This document shows positions 17,921 through 29,059 of a stretch of 64,000 nt of DNA, piece by piece. The position numbers were made by a program, and so were the translations under genes. The number at the start of each line of letters is the position of its first letter. The stretch's first letter is position 1. The notes below the pieces were generated by a model that worked only from the letters and a program-made list of their open reading frames with translations, made no database searches and was not told the origin of the DNA. The DNA is from Cyathus striatus (Eukaryota; Basidiomycota; Agaricomycetes; Agaricales; Nidulariaceae), in NCBI GenBank assembly GCA_025738555.1, contig JAOVFP010000002.1, forward strand, positions 3,162,001 to 3,226,000, given 5' to 3'.

Positions 17921-20184
17921 ATGTCTGCGGACCCTTCGTACTACGAGAATGAGTTAGAATTACTCAAAGCGCGCCTGGACACTTTTTTTATTGCGAACAA
18001 CGAAGAACAGCGCAAGAAAGAGCAATATAAGGAAGAGGACGACAATCTCAATAAACTCATTGAGATCTTAGTAGATTATTCCTCTCTTGTGAGGCAGGCA
18101 GATGAATCTAGGGTGTCAAATCTTCATGATATCGTTAGTAAGGTCAACGACATCTTCAACAAAGCAGTCAGATTCGTTTATGGGGATGTGGACATGTGCG
18201 ATATGATGCCTTCCTTTGCCCATGGAGATCCAGAAGCTCTTCTTGAAGATAAACTTCCCCCAGGTGTCTTTGGTGGGTACTCATTGACATTTTTTCTTCT
18301 ATGAATAATGACATTGTTATCTGTAGCTGGTGGCTTGATCGATAGCTTTATGCCTTTACTGGAACATATTTTAGGACCTAATGTGAAGCGTACGTGTCAT
18401 ATACTTATAGTATATCTTACAGATAACTAGACGTGAGTGACACGTAGTGGATGCACTTGCCCGTGGAGTTTCCATGCCAAAGTGCCCATCATCATGGACG
18501 AAAACAGTGCATCCTCATCCAAACACTACACCATGTTCTCGCTTTCGAGATGATATACCTACCTGGAACTCAAACGAGTCGAATAATAACGCAACAGCTG
18601 TGTATGAAGCCAGATGCGACATGTCTTCCGACGATATCTCGTCTCCCATCTCCGCGGCTCTTTCGAGTGGTGGAACTTGTCTAGCCGTCCTGTCAGCCAG
18701 GGGTTATAAAAACCGAACATCGTACTTGTCTTATTACCTTCCACGCGAAGCATCTGTGGGCGATTTTCCCGATGGTCATAACTTGGCTATTGGTCTATCG
18801 GAAGTTGCTGGTTTCATCACTGTTGACCAGGAGCGGAAGCTTATTTTCGTTGGAGACAGCGAAAGAACGAAGTCTTATGCTTGGGGTCCTGTTGGAGAGG
18901 CAGACATCTTTGACGACCCTTTTCCCACACACACTTTCGATTCTGATAAGTATGGTGGACCTATGCTTGTCCTTCCGGGAGGGAGATTCATTAGAGCCGG
19001 GAAGGGGCGTGCTGGAATTTGGGACTTAGACTCTGCTCCAACTCATGGCCCGAATGGCAGGAAGATCATTGGGAAGAAAATCAGTACAGAGGATACTTGG
19101 AGAGATGACCCTGAAAATATAGAGCGATCTGAAGGAAGTTCCGCTACCTGTCCTCCACCATTCCTTTCAGATTGAAGATATGGCTGTGCCAACCTTTGGT
19201 AGTTGATAACAAGTTTCCCAACGTTTGTGTCTGAGTTATCTGCTCCATCCACCTTGTTCCCAACGTTTGGTGGCTCCATCCAACATTGACAGGAACTGTG
19301 TATTGCTCGGCAGATCCCAAAGCTAGCACTGACAATTACTCCTGTATTACAGTCAATCTTGAGCATGGGGGTAAAGCTGGATCTTGATACCTTGGCCATG
19401 GAGGTACTATTCTGAATTTTTCTACCACTACTCAGGATCCCAACTACTTTAGCACATCCTGTACTGACAGATTAGTGAGACTTTATGACGTACGCCATCC
19501 TCTGCCTGTCTTGACATTGAAAGGATCCAGCAACAAATCCAGTGCATGCACTTCTGCTGTTATAGCACATTCAGATGGATATCCCTGTAAGTTGTCGATA
19601 TTTCTGGCAAAAAGAAAAGTGTGAAGTTAATGTTTGCATAGTCATATTTACTGGCTATGACAAGACAGAGCATATTATTGTGTGGGATGTTCGAGCATGC
19701 GCTCCGATATATGACCTTTCGACGGGAAACAATGAAGTGACGTGCATGGAATGGAATGCTTCAGAGAACAGCCTATATGCAGCGACAACATGCAATTACA
19801 TTGATAGGCTTGGGTATCACCATGGATATCACCTAGCGTGAGTTCTGCATCAGTGTAACCCTGATGAGAAGCAAAGCAAGGACTCTGAAGAGGAAGGTTA
19901 CGACGAAGACGAGGAGAGTGAGGATGATGACACAGGCAGCGGATCTGAGGGATACGAAGAATCTGATGAAGAAACATGTTGGCCTGAAGAGGCATATCAC
20001 TCAGAGAATTATTACGGCGAAGTATTTGATGCAGGAGATCATAGGATTTGTAAGTGTAGTATATCATTCAACATTCAGAAACTCACCTATTTAACTAGAT
20101 CAATACCAGTTCAAAACAGATGCAAGCGGAATATTGCCACCATATGGGCAAGCCACAGCAAATTCAGACGACGGAATGTGGTAA
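17921..20184 (+). pseudogene. WD40-repeat protein, apparently decaying
   Basis: Start MSADPSYYENELELLKARLD at 17921. The N-terminal region is a coiled coil, followed by an exon at 18447-19150 with beta-rich segments such as GTCLAVLSARGYKN and AGIWDLDSAP. WD repeats are clear at 19390-19830: RYLGHGGTILNFSTT, RLVRLYDVRHPLPVLTLKG and IIVWDVRACAPIYDLS. A very acidic tail follows (19860-20040) and the chain ends in a SDDGMW stop at 20182. Two in-frame TGA codons (19232-19234 and 19385-19387) interrupt it; at the second, arginine is expected before YLGHGG. A partial duplication of TTCCCAACGTTTG surrounds the first. The frame change near 19150-19180 has no good intron. A transcribed, spliced version cannot be excluded, but loss of function looks likely. 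Role unknown; WD40 propellers mediate protein contacts. Confidence 0.65.
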
Positions 20185-20283
20185 TGTGTATATTATGACG
20201 CAGAAATACTTGGTATAAACTGTAAACTACCAAATACAGTAGGATATCTTGTAAATTACCTTCAAATCGACATTGTAACCTTC

Positions 20284-21581
20284 TTATAAAGGGCCAAAAA
20301 TATAATCTGTTGGCCTTAAAGACTGAGGAAAAAATTTACTTCCGGCAAGTCCTCTGCTGCACCAAGCATCCACTAGCATATTACCCCAGCTTATCACCCA
20401 TAACATTGTCCATATCCAGCCTACCATGCCACCAACTTTCTTTCCAGTCAACTTCTTCCAACCTTGCTCTACAAGGACGCCGAACCCATTTACAACGAAG
20501 TAGCCACCGACGCGCCGGAAATCCACGCCTCTGCCCATTCCCCACATTCCCATATCATGCATAAGTCCTGATACGTAAAATGCCCCAATGACCCCACCAG
20601 CTCTACCACCCAAAAGCGTGAAAGGCTTCGCTCCAATTGAGATGAAGTTGTCTCTGAACAGTTGATGCCAGCGTTTTGCCCAGAATTCACCTAGAGAAGT
20701 CGCACACCAAGGCGCATCAAATATAGGCGGCCACTGTGACGGCTTTTGACCAAAGAAGATTATGCCAATAAGGCTCAGTCCATCGTAAGCGGTCTGAATT
20801 GCGGAGTAGATGGTCATTCCGGCGAGGAACGTAATCACTGTGGATCGAATATATCGGGTAACGGGAGGGAGAGTGGTATCATATATAGTACCGCCTGCAG
20901 CTGATCCAATAGTGGACGGGGAAAACCATTGAACGGAGTAGTGAATAATGTCTCCTAAAACCAGATGAGAAATAAATGAAGAAAAAGTTGCCAGAATAAA
21001 TGCCGCTTTTGACGATACTGGGCGCTTTTCCTGAGGAAGATAGAGGCCCTTGCACCAGCTCCAGCCGCATCCTCGAAGATTGAACATTAGGTCAACGGCA
21101 TCGCAAGTGGCTTGTTTAACCGTGAAGCCATCACTGTCGTCTGGAGTCTGTTTAAACTGCGAACTCAATCGCCTATAAGGCTTGGATTGGAAAGTCCATC
21201 CTATAACACGAAACGCTAGTGTAGTCATTGACAGCTTTAAGAACCAAATGAGTAGAAGGACGATTATGACGTAGCAAGACCCACCAACAACCCCTGGTTA
21301 AGATATATCAGTTCGTCGCCATATGCAGCAGCAAGATCAAGTTTCGTGTTTACTTGATAAACGGTCCATAGCGTGATAGGCAAGACTGCTAGTCGCAGGA
21401 AGGAAGTTCGTCGTAATTGGACAAGGACTGCGGAGACATAATATAGCAGGAGCGGGGGCACAAAGAGATTAACGAAGGAATGGACTGTCAGCGGGACTTT
21501 TGTATGTGGCGGAGAAATGAAGTCGAAAGACCTAAAAGTTAGAAGAGCAAGTAAGCTCGACGTTTGGTCGTTTTCTGGCAT
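20284..21581 (-). CDS. wax-synthase-domain membrane O-acyltransferase (MBOAT-like)
   Basis: Two exons (21581 to about 21292, then about 21238-20284) joined by a short intron with GTGGGT donor. The start is MPENDQTSSLLALLTFRSFD. The protein is about 410 residues with several hydrophobic helices. Wax-synthase signatures are FNLRGCGWSWCKGLYLP near the middle, then WCATSLGEFWAKRWHQLFRD and the membrane His segment FYVSGLMHDMGMW, where His is the likely catalytic residue of the family. Fungal members are related to the Tri7-type acetyltransferases and to plant wax synthases, and transfer acyl groups to alcohols in the ER membrane. The two methyltransferases next door could suggest a small secondary-metabolism group, but no backbone enzyme is present, so this is weak. 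Confidence 0.85.
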
Positions 21582-22653
21582 CGAAATAGAAGAGAGAGGA
21601 CTTTTGGAGGATTTTATGCCAACTGCCGAATTAACAAAATGCAACAAACTCCGAGTCTAATTCGACCATGCATATGCATCCCTCTAATATCCCCTACATC
21701 TGGACCTCTTTGGATTGCACCAGCCTGTACCTCGGTCGAAAACACTGCATGTTCATATCACTGCGTACAATCTCTTGATCTCGCCGCCTTCTTGCACGCT
21801 TCACTGCCGGAATTTGGAAGACAGGTTCAGAGTCTTGATCATGACTCATAGACAGGATTAATCTGGCTCCTGCATGCTTTTGGAAACTCCCTACTTCTTC
21901 AACTTGTGACCCTTCCTGTGGACACAGAAGGGTACGTCGTGAGACGGGCTTAGATCTATACGCACACTATACTGTCGACATCCATCACTGCCCTCAACTA
22001 CATGCTTCTGGTTAAACCGTCGCACCTATAAGGACATAACTTCAAGTAAGCATATATTCATTCCATGTTATTGCCGTATACAACGTACCTGATCCTTTTG
22101 CAGTGTCTTCAACGGAGAAATTACGATAACTACCCCCTTTTCTCCAGCTACTGTAACGATCAAATCAATTCGTCTGTCACGCGTCACGCACCTTTTTGAC
22201 GAGACGAAATTCGGTGCTTGTCACGCGTCACGTTCAAAAATGACGAAGGTTTCAAATGGTCACGCAAAGCTGCAGGTTCAAAAATTTTTTTTGCAGTGGT
22301 CAAACTTGCTATTTGGACTTAATTAACCTAAAAAAATTTCTTTTGCCAGCCCAAGTAGTGAAAGTGACAAAAATTTTGGTGCGTCACGCAGGATCTACCA
22401 AAGTGACGAACTGATTTGATGGTTCGGTGTGTCACGCACTCAGAGGGGTGACGAATCCTTCCGAGGTTCCACCTGGTCTTCGAGTTGGCCGAGCATGCTG
22501 CCTCAAGTTTTCGTTCCGTGACTTGTTTTTATCTAAACATCGTAACAAGGTTCATCTCAGATTTCATGGATTATCGCAGATTGATAACAACCTCACGCCT
22601 TAAATGCTTCCTGAATGCAAAACATCACGCACTGTTAACCCCATTCTGTAATC
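21582..22653. other. intergenic region with a MITE-like repeat
   Basis: About 1.07 kb between divergent genes. The only structure I see is the inverted repeat listed at 22158-22423; the rest should hold the two promoters. Confidence 0.4.
22158..22423. repeat. putative MITE with GTCACGC-rich interior
   Basis: The ends ATCAAATCAATTCGTC and, inverted, ATCAAATCAGTTCGTC match at 15 of 16 positions. The interior contains repeated GTCACGC and GACGAA words in both orientations, giving subterminal repeats. Clear target duplications were not found. Confidence 0.5.
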
Positions 22654-23791
22654 ATGGCTATGTTTCAAGATGATGATATGCGTCCTCCGTTAGATGAAAC
22701 TCTTTATCAGCTTGATGAGCCAGCTGCTTCTTTCTTTAAATCCCAAACTGGTATTCAGGATGATGGAGAACTGAAAGCTCATGTACTGGATGTGCAGAAG
22801 CAAGCCTATAAGGTTGATCTCATCGCCTCACGGATATCCCTTAATGAACTCAATCAACAACGAATCTCATTCCTTTCCTCAGTTTTATGGATATCCTTGT
22901 ATCCGACGTTTTGCTTTCTTGAGGTATTTTCCCTTTTTTTCGAGGACCATGCTCGGGCGTTCACTATGTTGTCAATGAGGTTGACTTGCTCAAGCCATCC
23001 TGCTTATAAATCTGTCGTACAGCTAAGGCAGGATAAACCTGATGCGATGTTTCTCGATGTCGGGTGTTGTTGTAAGCATTCTCTTTCTTGAGACTAGTTA
23101 TCTTTATGTTCACACTTATTGCAGTCGGCGTCGATCTTCGCAAGGTCGTCATAGATGGATGGCCTGTGGAGAATTGCGTTGCTGCTGATATTCTCAAAGG
23201 TAAGCAAAGCTTCTTTGTTCAATTCCGTAAAAGATAGATTTCGCCTTAGGATTTTGGGAATATGGCCACAAGCTTTTTCGATCCAGTACCGAGACATTTC
23301 CGTTGACTTTCGTTGAAGGAGATGTGTTCAAACCTGACATACTATTTCCTCGTAAACCATTTTACGACAATCCTGACTCTCCACGCCCTGTCCTTTCGAG
23401 CCTTTCGTCGCTGACTCCATTGCAAGGACATGTCTCTGTTATTCATGCTTCTGCTCTATTCCATATGTTCTCTGAAGACAAGCAACGGAAACTTGCTCGG
23501 CAACTTGCAACCCTGTTATTACCCGAAGCTGGCTCGGTTATTTTTGGTTCCCATATTAGCAAGGCTGGCCCTGAAAAAGGTTTTCGGAATGCGGACGAAT
23601 GCCTTCCAACCAAATTTCTCATGTTCTGCCATTCTCCAGATAGCTGGAAAGAACTCTGGGATGGAGATATATTTGAGAAAGGGACAGTCGCTGTTGACGC
23701 GCGTCTTAAGCAGGTAGATCGGCCTGACCTTCAAAAGGCAGGAGTTGACCTTGAATTTTTCATCTTGGAGTGGTCTGTGGCCCGTTTATAA
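22654..23791 (+). CDS. SAM-dependent methyltransferase, tandem copy 1
   Basis: Starts MAMFQDDDMRPPLDETLYQL. Exons then code YGYPCIRRFAFLR, a segment ending MFLDVGCC, then FGVDLRKVVIDGWP and VAADILKG, and a long last exon from FWEYGHKLFRSS to the end EWSVARL. FLDVGCCFGVD is the nucleotide-binding loop of class I methyltransferases and VAADI holds the acidic residue contacting the adenosyl moiety. The phrases FVEGDVF, ASALFHMFSEDKQ and FCHSPDSW are typical of the fungal family sometimes annotated beside secondary-metabolite clusters. About 280 residues, substrate unknown. It shares order, introns and most motifs with the gene immediately downstream, so the pair arose by tandem duplication. Confidence 0.85.
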
Positions 23792-23962
23792 AAGCCGATT
23801 ATCTAAATAAATAGCTTTTGTCTACGAAAACAAACAGCGCGTGATCTCGCGTGATTCATTTTCTATCTTAGTACTGATAAGAGCGACTTATTTCAAGCCA
23901 TCCGCGCAAGCCTATAAATATGTGAGGGATATGTTGGGGATGTGTTCACATTCCGCTGATTC

Positions 23963-25088
23963 ATGCCTTCAATTTTCGAAGACCTCAATTTGTGTCCCCC
24001 CTTGGACGAAAGTCTCTATTCTTTAAATGATGAAGAATCTTCCTTTTACAAAACGCTTACCGGCATTCAGGATGATGAAGAATTGAAACATCACATTATT
24101 GATGTCCAGACGAAGGCATACCAGGTGGCTACCATACTTGGGCTTGTTTATCTTCGCATACGCTCATTCATTTTTTCAAGGTGTATGGATACCTTTGTAT
24201 AAGGCGATTTGCGTTCACGAGGCAAGTTATTAGTGGACATTGCTGCTGGGTCCTGGGATAACGAGTTACACCATTGCAATGGTCAGGTTGAAAATATCTC
24301 GGCTACCTGCTTATTCTCAGGTCGCTCAACTACGACAACAACAGGAGAACCATATCCTTCTTGATCTCGGATGTTGCTGTAGGTTTGGGATATTTAATGC
24401 CCGTGGAATGTACACTGATTACACTGCTTGCAGTTGGCAACGACACGCGTAAAGCTGTTTTTGATGGCTGGCCTACCCAGAATATTGTTGCTTCTGATCT
24501 TAGACAAGGTAGGAGTTCATGTAGTCTTGTACTACTATTATTTACCGCCGTATCTACCTATCAGCATTTTGGGATTATGGCCATGAGCTTTTTCGATCGA
24601 CACCAGATACTTTCCCTGTGACATTTGTCGCTGGGGATGCATTTGACTCCGCAACCATCAATCCAAGGGAACCATTTTATGATGAACCGTCTTCTGAACG
24701 ACCTGATATAAAAACCCTGAAATCCTTAACACCATTACAGGGACACATTTCAGTAGTCCACGCATCGTCTTTCTTCCATCTATTCAACGAGGAAAAGCAG
24801 TTAGAATTAGCTCGACAGGTTGCTTCACTTCTTTCGCCTTCCCCTGGTTCTGTAATATTTGGATCTCATGGAGGTAGACCAGTGAAGGGTTACAGAATAG
24901 AAGGAAACGCAAGTATAACTAGCCCCAATATGTTCTGTCACTCTCCACAAAGCTGGACAGAATTATGGGACGGTATAGTATTTAGGAAGGGATCTGTACG
25001 GGTGGAAGCTACCTTGACAAAGGTAGACCGGCCAGATTTGCCTCATGGAGGCAATTATTTACTGATGTGGTCTGTTACTCGGTTGTAA
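23963..25088 (+). CDS. SAM-dependent methyltransferase, tandem copy 2
   Basis: Paralogue of the preceding gene, 171 bp downstream, same strand. Start MPSIFEDLNLCPPLDESLYS. Matching blocks are YGYLCIRRFAFTR, HILLDLGCC, VGNDTRKAVFDGWP, VASDLRQ, FWDYGHELFRSTPDTFP, FVAGDAF and the end MWSVTRL. The intron after RRFAFTR appears to use a GC donor (GCAAGT), whereas copy 1 has GT at the corresponding site. I estimate about 60% protein identity between the copies by eye. Both are probably active; substrate unknown. Confidence 0.85.
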
Positions 25089-25200
25089 TGGCTTGAGATA
25101 TTGTTTTTTATTTATTTTTTAAACACAGAATTATATAGACATTGCGCACTCGTTTCCGGTCATTATATCATCATGCTCATGTACATGTTAAAGAACGTCT

Positions 25201-28200
25201 CTAGAGTGTTTCAGAGCGAGAGGGAACTTCATTTCTCATTCCGCGAGTCAGCATCATGAGAAGGTTTTCTATGCGGGCTTGTCGATCCTAAGAGCATGTA
25301 TCAACGTCGATGAATTTCCCTGTATAATAAACATCCAAACCTGCAATTCTTTCATTTCCTCCTTGAGCGTATGCATAGGTAAGTCGCGAACATCTTCAAG
25401 AAGTGCTTCTATCTTCTTAACACTAGCCTCAGCCGCAGCACTAGCAGGCTGTGACTCTGCCCGTTGTCGAGGATTGAACAGTCTTGACAGGGGACTGCGA
25501 CTGCCACCAGGTAATTCTGCAGAGGTAACGAACTCAACTGGGGTGAGGGAGTTCACTTTCAGCCTTGGAGATCCTCGGTCGCTGGCAGATGCTAGAGCGG
25601 TTCCAGCACGTTGAAGGCTCCGAGGTCGTTTTTGCCGTCTTGAGCCAGGAGAGGTGTCAACACGCAGATTATCATGAGAGTGCAACGAGTGGAGGGCAGG
25701 AGCTTCGTTATCAGACTCATCAAAGATGTCAAATTCTTCAGCAATGTCAACGTCAAATATAGCATCATACAGGTCACTGGAAGTTGAGCCGACAAGGGCT
25801 TCGACAAGAGGTATATTTTTTATATGCCTTGGAAGACTGTTAAAGAACTGATGAGCAGCATCTTTACTTGTTTCTCTCAACTTTTGACCGGTTGCAAGAT
25901 GTCGTTCGTAGAGTCCAATGACAATCAGTTGGGGAAGGCTAGTAAGTCTAATGAGGAAGACGTTGGCAGAATGAAGAGCCCGTGGAGTCAGGAACCAACT
26001 AAGAGGCTTAAGTACGAGAAAGGCGAGGAGATTGAAAGGTGGCTGATAAGAAAACAAAGCATCTGACTTGACTCTGTAGGTGATTTTGGATAAATGCTGC
26101 GGAACTGAAATGAGAGACAGTGCTCACCCTTCGATGGTTGATATCGTGAATTGAAACAGATACTTGGTAGCAAGCTTAAGATTCGTTCATCACGGTTGAT
26201 TAGTAGTATTAACACACCTCTTGTGTAGCGTTCTACATATATATTACGTCAATATAAAATTTTAATGTGTTTAGTATGAGTCCCGACTTACGGCATCAAT
26301 TCTTGCAACTGTATTTGATAATATGGAAATAAGAACTGGAGGATACCGTTTTAGTATTTTAAAAATAAGAAATGTTCAACAAGAATATCTTACTCGTGAG
26401 TAACAGAGTATTTGACAACGCCGCAAAAATAGTCATCAAAAAAGGCCCAAAAACGGGATGAAAGCTTGATGCTTGCGCAAAGCTCAGATAAGTATTTCCA
26501 AACCAAATCTGCACCATAAGCCATGCAATCGACTTCATAGTCCAAGGATCCTTCCCTGGGATAGGGGGCGTGTCCCTCGCTGTAGAATTGACGTAAGTTT
26601 TAGAATTATGCATGTAGGCAAAGTTGAATACCAAGTATCCAAAGAGTGAACAAGAGCCCAGAGAAGCAGATGGCTGCGATGCCGATGAAGAAGACAAACT
26701 GGACGATCATGGCACGAAGTGAACTCTGGAATATTAGAATGGAGCGAGCGAAAAACCAATAACATGACGAACAGAATAACGACATTATTCGATACTGCGA
26801 AGAAAGCTAGGCGAGGAAAAAGTATGCATGCTCCACATGCAAGGATATCGAATGCCATATCAGATGTTGCCACTGCATGAAAAGAGTGAGCGAACAAAAC
26901 ATGAAGAAAGAGTGAATAACGGAAACTGACCATCTCCATCGCTGAGACCTTTTATTCTCATAACTAGATATACGAGGAAGATGCCGACAAAACAGAAATC
27001 AAAAGCGTTCCACATCTGCACATCCAGTCAGGGGTTGTATGCACAAGAACAAATTTACACAATGTACATTGGCAATATAGACTGAAAGTTAATACGTTAG
27101 CTAATGCTTCTTATTTATCAATCAGGATTCGAATGACGTACTGATCCATCCATGTTCTGTAGAGGCCGTGTATTCCTCCAAGGCAAACGCAGAAGCAAAG
27201 ATAATGAATGCGATTTCCCATTGTGTAATCTGAGTGTCGTCCCGATCTTCCTCAAGTTAGTTACTCACACCACGAAGATGCCCATTTACACTTACTTGAT
27301 AAACATAGGACGAAAGTTAAGAGTAGGAGAGCAAAGTTTATAAACTCAAGTACTGCACCATATTTTGGTACTCGAAGCCTAGGATGCTCCTGAGACATAA
27401 CGCAAAAAGAAGAAAAAACACGAATACAAACCTATAATGATCAAGGAAGGGGGCACTCTGAGGATTATAAACTTCAATGGCACGGGGCTTATAGTTGTCT
27501 GCCAACACAGATCTCGTCGCCGCCATAGAAAACACGACGCGACCCGAGTAGATATCGTTCACGACTTTTTGTGTGACCGGCGAAGACACGAACATCTTCG
27601 CTTGCGTTGAAATAGCCATCTGGTTGAAGGATTATTAAGGCTTATTACGAATTTCAAACCCGATTCGATTGGTTAGTGTGGTGAACTTACTTCCAGCGCA
27701 CTCTGCGGTGAATCAATATCATCATCATTGGTTCCAAGAGCTTGCTTTACTTCGTCAATAACATGTGAACTTGCACCGGTTAATGGGTTCCAACTGGTGG
27801 TAAGAACAGCCACGAGTTGCATATGATTTGATGCAAACCGACTGAGGAGTTTCATTGCCAAAATCTCACAGAGACTTGCGCGAGAGTGCATCACTCCCGA
27901 ATATGCTAAATCTTCTTCCGTTTCACCAAGGAAATAAGAACGCACAACCAGGCATGTATACACGACTGCAGGATTCTGCAGACGCGCATATTTAAATACC
28001 AGAGGGCGAACTACGGAGAAGTTGATATCGGCGGCAGTCAGTTGTCTGAAAGAGTGCAGTAATTAATATATCGGGAACGCTTTGATAAATATAGCATACT
28101 GACTCCCAGCTGAGTGGACTATCTGTCAAGAAATGTAACGCGTCAATATATAAGAACAAGGCAAGACTCCGTGTGTGCGTTGCGTGCATACTTACCTATT

Positions 28201-28395
28201 GTTTTCTATGAAAGGAAATGGTCAGCCTCATGTACCAATATTGCCCAGGGATATTCAGGAAGTCAATTTGAAAGACTCGGCAGGACTCACAGCAACATCC
28301 CTTTTCAAAGAAGGTATCAAGGGGTACACTTTGACAGAAGAGAGACTCTCTGGACTGGGTGCGAGAAGAGTGGATGACTGGAGCTCGGGATCCAT
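25201..28395 (-). CDS. YVC1: Yvc1-like vacuolar TRP cation channel
   Basis: About ten exons on the minus strand. The first exon begins MDPELQSSTLLAPSPESLSS (ATG 28395-28393); the next ones give DINFSVVRPLVFKYARLQN and VYTCLVVRSYFLGETEEDLA, the N-terminal cytosolic domain of fungal Yvc1. Then follow the membrane helices: AFDFCFVGIFLVYLVMRI, a helix with ILACGACILFPRLAFF, FVFFIGIAAICFSGLLFTLW, and the pore region around WTMKSIAWLMVQIWFGNTYL. The C-terminal cytosolic tail (26057-25300) is Ser/Arg-rich with an acidic cluster, and the last exon codes RQARIENLLMMLTRGMRNEV, ending at 25201. In yeast Yvc1 releases calcium from the vacuole on hyperosmotic shock; the acidic cluster resembles its calcium-sensing region. 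Intron positions are approximate. Confidence 0.9.
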
Positions 28396-29059
28396 GCGAA
28401 GCGCAGAACACGGTAGGAAAGCAGAGTATTTCGATCAGGAAAAGATTCGTAAGTATACAAGATGGGCTAAAAGGGGAAGAAGATTCTGGGAATGAAGGTC
28501 AGTGGGCTTGCAGTGAGGTGCACAGAGGTGTCATACATTTAGAATACAACGAAAGGAAGAGTGGGGTCTGAACGGAGGAACAAGGCTTGCCAGTGTTGAT
28601 GGGCGTCAGTTGTGAAGTCCTTGGGGCACTATGCGAGGTTGGCAGGTGGTCGCTAGCGCTGAAACGAGGATCTTCGGAGCATGGTGATAAGATATTGGAA
28701 TGGGTGATTCACGAGCTTCACGAGTCGAGTGTCGACATCTCAGGTGCAATGTTCTCACTGTCACTGTTCACTGTCAGACTCAGAGTCGCTCGTCGCTGGC
28801 TGGGATTGGCTGCTATTGTCTTCTTTTAGCGAAGCGCTGGAAAGGGACCGAAGGCCATAAGAGGATCAAAGGACGACCAACAGGCAATTTGCAGCCTTAC
28901 CATTTCGGACAATGCCACCGTCCTGCTCTGATCCAACGCTCATGCTGTCTTTTTCCAATCCATAACATCAATCTTATACCCACCTGCATTCCTGTCCCTC
29001 CCCCTTCTATCACTTCCCTCTTAATCTGTCCTCCTGTCCTCCTTCCCAGGGAATGCGAT
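28396..29059. other. divergent promoter region of YVC1 and the YANK-type kinase
   Basis: 664 bp between divergent start codons. A pyrimidine-rich stretch at 28940-29050, just before the kinase ATG, resembles a fungal CT-rich core promoter. No other feature seen. Confidence 0.4.

Noticed and set aside
22150..22450. CRISPR-like array of GTCACGC words
   Set aside because: Spacing is irregular, orientation alternates and the host is a eukaryote.
20284..25088. A full secondary-metabolite gene cluster
   Set aside because: Only an acyltransferase and two methyltransferases are present; no polyketide synthase, peptide synthetase, terpene cyclase, P450 or regulator nearby.
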